Shown here: positions 62,201-64,000 of the stretch, one piece after another
Layout: every line of letters begins with the position of its first letter
How positions within the stretch are numbered: position 1 is the first letter of the stretch
NCBI GenBank assembly: GCA_041920505.1
Contig: JBHGXV010000048.1
Location: forward strand, 57,821-121,820
Source of the DNA: JBHGXV01 sp041920505
Lineage (GTDB): Bacteria > Bacillota > Bacilli > Brevibacillales > Brevibacillaceae
Direction: 5' to 3'
DNA: 64,000 nucleotides
Notes under the pieces: generated by a model
The model's input: the letters and a program-made list of their open reading frames with translations, nothing else
Told to the model about the DNA's origin: nothing
Databases searched by the model: none
Position numbers and translations under genes: made by a program

Positions 62201-62441
62201 CGGCGAAAAAGTGCTCTCGCTGCCGACACACGTCCACAACCTGACCTATACGATAACGGCTACCAGCAACAAGACCTACATCAGCCCGGACGGCACCCTG
62301 CTGGCCCTTCCGGCAAAAGGCAGCAAAAAGGTGTACGTGTGGGTGACGATCGCGTCCAAACTTGATCCGAGCATCAAGGCAACCGTGAAGTGGACGGTGA
62401 CGCTGGAACCGCCGAAACAAACCGAAGAGACAACGCCGTGA
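59220..62441 (+). CDS. Secreted subtilisin-like serine protease (Vpr-like)
   Basis: A 1073-residue extracellular S8 protease. Signal peptide (1-30, ending VFA), I9-type inhibitor propeptide (about 60-165; VIVQFQSQP, KLPGVKSIYEN), catalytic Asp210 (GVIDTGVD), His259 (EHGTHVSG) and Ser613 (GTSMATPH). A PA domain is inserted before the serine (about 420-560), with a DRDGDGQADLD calcium-like loop. The C-terminus holds Fn3/C5a-peptidase-like domains and a SPNGDGEDD calcium-like loop. No SLH or sortase signal is seen. I place the start at TTG 59220, 7 bases after AGGAGGG; ATG 59214 is too close to that site. Confidence 0.88.
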   Translation: MKKQTKLVMAFTLTAGLVFNGLPYQVFAANTVNKLELKNVNALTKATAETAHAAEISPNLNTKSKKPVRVIVQFQSQPMVVAKALAKGKRQVFSASSVEARVKNEQRSFQEAASKRNIDLQVHRTFRYVLNGMEVTVPANQIPELAKLPGVKSIYENAHYYALPIAGDENLAETAASGARYDLNPLNQIHVPEMWAAGYTGKGIKVGVIDTGVDYLHPDLKDAYKGGYDSFDDDKDPYEQAPIPIDKDPRGTGYEGSEHGTHVSGTIVGRDANPTSKISVKGIAYEADLYVYRVLGRDGGSSAQVIDGIERAVKDGMDVINLSLGSDAEKNPNSPDSIALNNAVLAGVTVCVANGNAAQNAPGQYYYTLGSPAVAQLVTSVGATTTPTPEISATADATAGTDTTRYDLKVMAWEATKDDLKAVLGTKPIPAVYCNLGTVEDFANVDAKGKVALISRGTNAFVDKIKNAKNAGAVAAVIFNGNDRDGDGQADLDLPAGYREGNIDVFIGESFNNIPTFDMKGIEGRKLAKAIVSDPEKARSFTFSFGDNYTKTTKPGGLMAGFSSRGPNMDGDYGIKPDVVAPGTYILSSVPAYGKMDPNADYNKAYTRLDGTSMATPHIAGLSALLKQAHPDWTPFDIRAALANTAEPITDEEGTRYDVYSQGAGQVNGEAALKTPALLESVEEITILDKDFAPKQVTNYGDNVSFGLLAPGSEKTKKLQLKNTSNKSVSYQAEIHLHPSVTTDPWDPKDTPDASNLKVTLGKLNDDRITADGNQTVLFDLTVQPDEDAAAGVYEGEVLLKSEDDHPDLHLPFVVHVGTEREDTHFGFDQFEVSSSILSPNGDGEDDTIDASALLTATDVNHIYLDVYGLDDLYIGTLAEMVTLNDAGEPTYEPIAPGNITFANIDGSYLDGTLDSRGRPVVKHLTDGEYKLVIVGVNQDVTKPLSEQILATYLAFSAFKVVDSNVTIDKEQLKREVAKAKAEFEPLDVNTTVIGEKVLSLPTHVHNLTYTITATSNKTYISPDGTLLALPAKGSKKVYVWVTIASKLDPSIKATVKWTVTLEPPKQTEETTP

Positions 62442-62461
62442 CGGCTTTTGTCTGCACACAG

Positions 62462-62502
62462 AAGGGGGCTTAGAGATCTGATCTCGTAAGCCTCCTTTTA
62501 TT
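62462..62502 (+). terminator. Terminator after the protease
   Basis: AAGGGGGCTTA-GAGAT pairs with ATCTC-TAAGCCTCCTT across CTG (one bulge, one mismatch), then TTATTT. Confidence 0.85.
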
Positions 62503-62547
62503 TGTGAAAAATAAACAACAATCTCCATGGAGACGAAAGGGCTTTCG

Positions 62548-62577
62548 TTAGACACTGTAATAGCGATTTGCTATAAT
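62548..62577 (+). promoter_or_regulatory. Sigma-A promoter of the nuo operon
   Basis: TTAGAC (62548-62553), 18 bases, perfect TATAAT (62572-62577), 45 bases before nuoA. Confidence 0.7.
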
Positions 62578-62622
62578 TATGGAGGTATTTTTGAACCATA
62601 CGGCACAACGGAGGGGAAGACG

Positions 62623-62994
62623 ATGAGTGCAGTTTACGCCAACAATTACGTGATTGTTGCCATCTTCCTGATTCTCGGAGTGCTGCTGCCGGTAGCCACG
62701 GTCAGTATCATCGGACCGCTCGTTCGTCCGAACAACCCAACTCCCGAAAAGCAGACGACCTACGAGAGCGGGAACATCCCGGTTGGCGACAGCTGGGTGC
62801 GTTTCAATGTCAAATACTACATTTTTGCTCTGCTGTTCGTCATTTTTGACGTTGAGACCCTGTTTCTTTACCCGTGGGCTGTAGCTTACAATAAGCTCGG
62901 CTTGTTTGCATTCATTGAAATGGTCATCTTTATCTTGTTGTTGGTAGTCGGGCTAGTCTATGCCTGGAGAAAGAAGGTGCTGGAATGGAACTAG
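62623..62994 (+). CDS. nuoA: NADH-quinone oxidoreductase subunit A
   Basis: A 123-residue membrane subunit of complex I with three helices (about 8-30, 65-87, 94-115). The loop TYESGNIPVGDSWVRFNVKYY and FDVETLFLYPWA are family signatures; the acidic residues of the second helix take part in proton coupling. GAGGGGAAG precedes ATG 62623. Its end overlaps the nuoB start by 10 bases. Confidence 0.95.
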   Translation: MSAVYANNYVIVAIFLILGVLLPVATVSIIGPLVRPNNPTPEKQTTYESGNIPVGDSWVRFNVKYYIFALLFVIFDVETLFLYPWAVAYNKLGLFAFIEMVIFILLLVVGLVYAWRKKVLEWN

Positions 62995-63503
62995 ATCTTA
63001 AGAGCATCGCACCTGAGTTGCGGGAAGAGTTGAACCGCAATGTTTTGCTGACGACGTTTGAAACGCTGAAAGGTTGGGTTCGAAGCAACTCCTTGTGGCC
63101 TCTCACGTTTGGTCTGGCATGTTGTGCCATCGAAATGATGGGAACCGGGGGAGCGCACTACGACCTCGACCGTTTCGGCGTTATTTTCCGTGCGTCGCCC
63201 CGCCAATCTGACGTGATGATCGTCGCAGGCACCGTGACGAAAAAGATGGCGCCGTTGCTTCGCCGTCTGTACGACCAGATGCCGGAGCCGAAGTGGGTCA
63301 TTGCCATGGGGTCCTGTGCGACGGCAGGGGGGCCGTACGTTCGATCCTACAGTGTGGTAAAAGGGGTCGACCAGATTGTGCCGGTCGACGTGTACATCCC
63401 CGGCTGTCCGCCGAGCCCGGCCGCGCTGATCTACGGGATCAACAAACTGCAAGAAAAGATTCGCTATGAAGCGAAGACTGGGAAGAAGGTGACCAGTCAA
63501 TGA
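62985..63503 (+). CDS. nuoB: NADH-quinone oxidoreductase subunit B
   Basis: The 172-residue subunit carries the N2 iron-sulfur cluster, the last electron carrier before quinone. The ligands are the paired cysteines of FGLACCAIEMM, GSCATAGG and PGCPPSP. Overlaps at both ends (10 bases with nuoA, 4 with the next gene) indicate tight translational coupling. Confidence 0.96.
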   Translation: MELDLKSIAPELREELNRNVLLTTFETLKGWVRSNSLWPLTFGLACCAIEMMGTGGAHYDLDRFGVIFRASPRQSDVMIVAGTVTKKMAPLLRRLYDQMPEPKWVIAMGSCATAGGPYVRSYSVVKGVDQIVPVDVYIPGCPPSPAALIYGINKLQEKIRYEAKTGKKVTSQ

Positions 63504-64000
63504 GCGAGGAAAAACGCAAGCCAACTCCTGAGGAAAAAGCGAAAGCCGCAGCGGAAGCCAAGGCAAAAGCCGAAGCGCTGCGCAAACAGAAAGAAGAGGC
63601 GCAAAAAGCCGCAGGCGTCGTGACGGAAACGCCTGCCTCCGAGGCGAAACCGGCAGCCGAACAAACGGCTGAACCCGCCCAACCTGCTGGCGAGCAAACC
63701 GCCGAGAAACCGGCTGCCCCGGATGATCTGGCAGAGGCCAAGGCAAAAGCGGCAGCGGCGGCGAAAGCGAAAGCGGCGGCAGCGGCAGCAGCGGCGGCCA
63801 AAGCCAAAGCTGCGCGACAAGCGGCAGAAGGCGGCGCACCGGCCGGTGAAGCAGGCGTCGACGATGCGGACGCCAAGGCAAAAGCGGCAGCGGCGGCGAA
63901 AGCGAAAGCGGCGGCAGCGGCAGCAGCGGCGGCCAAAGCCAAAGCTGCGCGACAAGCGGCAGAAGGCGGCGCACCGGCCGGTGAAGCAGGCGTCGACGAT
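63500..64000 (+). CDS. nuoC: Probable NADH-quinone oxidoreductase subunit C with Ala/Lys-rich N-terminal repeats (partial)
   Basis: The frame opens at ATG 63500, overlapping the nuoB stop by 4 bases, and runs off the window after 167 codons without a stop. Everything visible is low-complexity: a charged start (SEEKRKPTPEEKAKAAAEA), a Pro/Thr/Glu-rich linker, then 45-residue units rich in Ala and Lys (KAKAAAAAKAKAAAA) ending GGAPAGEAGVDD. The call as nuoC rests only on position in the operon; the conserved 30-kDa-subunit domain is not yet reached. Some Firmicutes NuoC proteins have long N-terminal extensions. Confidence 0.6.
   Translation, partial: MSEEKRKPTPEEKAKAAAEAKAKAEALRKQKEEAQKAAGVVTETPASEAKPAAEQTAEPAQPAGEQTAEKPAAPDDLAEAKAKAAAAAKAKAAAAAAAAAKAKAARQAAEGGAPAGEAGVDDADAKAKAAAAAKAKAAAAAAAAAKAKAARQAAEGGAPAGEAGVDD
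63731..64000 (+). repeat. 135-bp in-frame tandem repeat in the nuoC-like gene
   Basis: Two adjacent 135-base units (63731-63865 and 63866-64000) are identical except at unit positions 3 and 6. Each encodes 45 residues. The second unit ends exactly at the window edge, so more copies may follow. Confidence 0.95.

Noticed and set aside
63731..64000. Repeat array considered as CRISPR
   Set aside because: The 135-bp units are directly adjacent with no spacers, in frame and coding.

Overview
The window is a stretch of chromosomal core from an endospore-forming member of the Firmicutes (class Bacilli) with moderately high GC. Gene order from ywhD/pbpG/speE/speB, through fadF, rpoE, pyrG, spo0F, fbaA, tal, murA, glpX, rho, rpmE, tdk, prfA, prmC, spoIIR, ywlC, mntP, ywlE, rpiB, ywlG, glyA, upp and wecB to the atp operon follows the Bacillus subtilis ywh-ywj-ywk-ywl-atp segment. 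The acyl-CoA/IcmF island, SLH-domain proteins and a nuo operon directly after atp suggest a relative such as the Alicyclobacillaceae (Tumebacillus/Effusibacillus-like). That placement is inference. No rRNA, tRNA, CRISPR array, IS element or prophage is visible, and no intergenic gap exceeds 300 bp.

Layout. 1-5.2 kb: the 3' part of an LCAT-like hydrolase, small orphan genes, ywhD and the sporulation penicillin-binding protein pbpG (minus strand). 5.3-7.7 kb: speE-speB polyamine genes behind a structured leader, then ywiB. 7.8-10.9 kb: a sigma-54 enhancer-binding protein and lysine 2,3-aminomutase with a textbook -24/-12 promoter. 11-22.9 kb: a fatty/branched acyl-CoA island (fadF, thiolase, hbd, two acyl-CoA dehydrogenases, meaB, a TetR regulator and the fused isobutyryl-CoA mutase icmF) with two kinds of TetR-type operator. 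23-33.8 kb: rpoE, CTP-attenuated pyrG, spo0F with a sigma-H promoter, fbaA, tal, murA, glpX, rho, a LysM/M23 peptidase, an uncharacterised radical SAM protein and rpmE. 34-44.9 kb: tdk, a YhcN-like lipoprotein, prfA-prmC, spoIIR, a DnaA-box cluster at sua5/ywlC, mntP, ywlE, rpiB, ywlG, glyA, upp and wecB. 45-50.8 kb: a secreted SLH-anchored phosphodiester glycosidase, bioB with a BirA-type operator and a second thiolase. 50.8-58.2 kb: the complete F1Fo ATP synthase operon. 58.2-64 kb: an orphan gene, a large secreted subtilase, then nuoA, nuoB and the start of a gene (probably nuoC) whose N-terminus is an Ala/Lys-rich tandem repeat.

Most of the second-look material is regulatory: a DnaA-box cluster overlapping the ywlC promoter, a hairpin-plus-terminator leader before speE, two mutually exclusive hairpins in the atp leader (one hiding the first Shine-Dalgarno sequence), and a tdk terminator whose 3' arm is the Shine-Dalgarno sequence of a sporulation lipoprotein that has its own sigma-G-like promoter. 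The pbpG and spoIIR promoters are matching forespore-type elements. All assignments come from reading motifs and context; no database search was possible.
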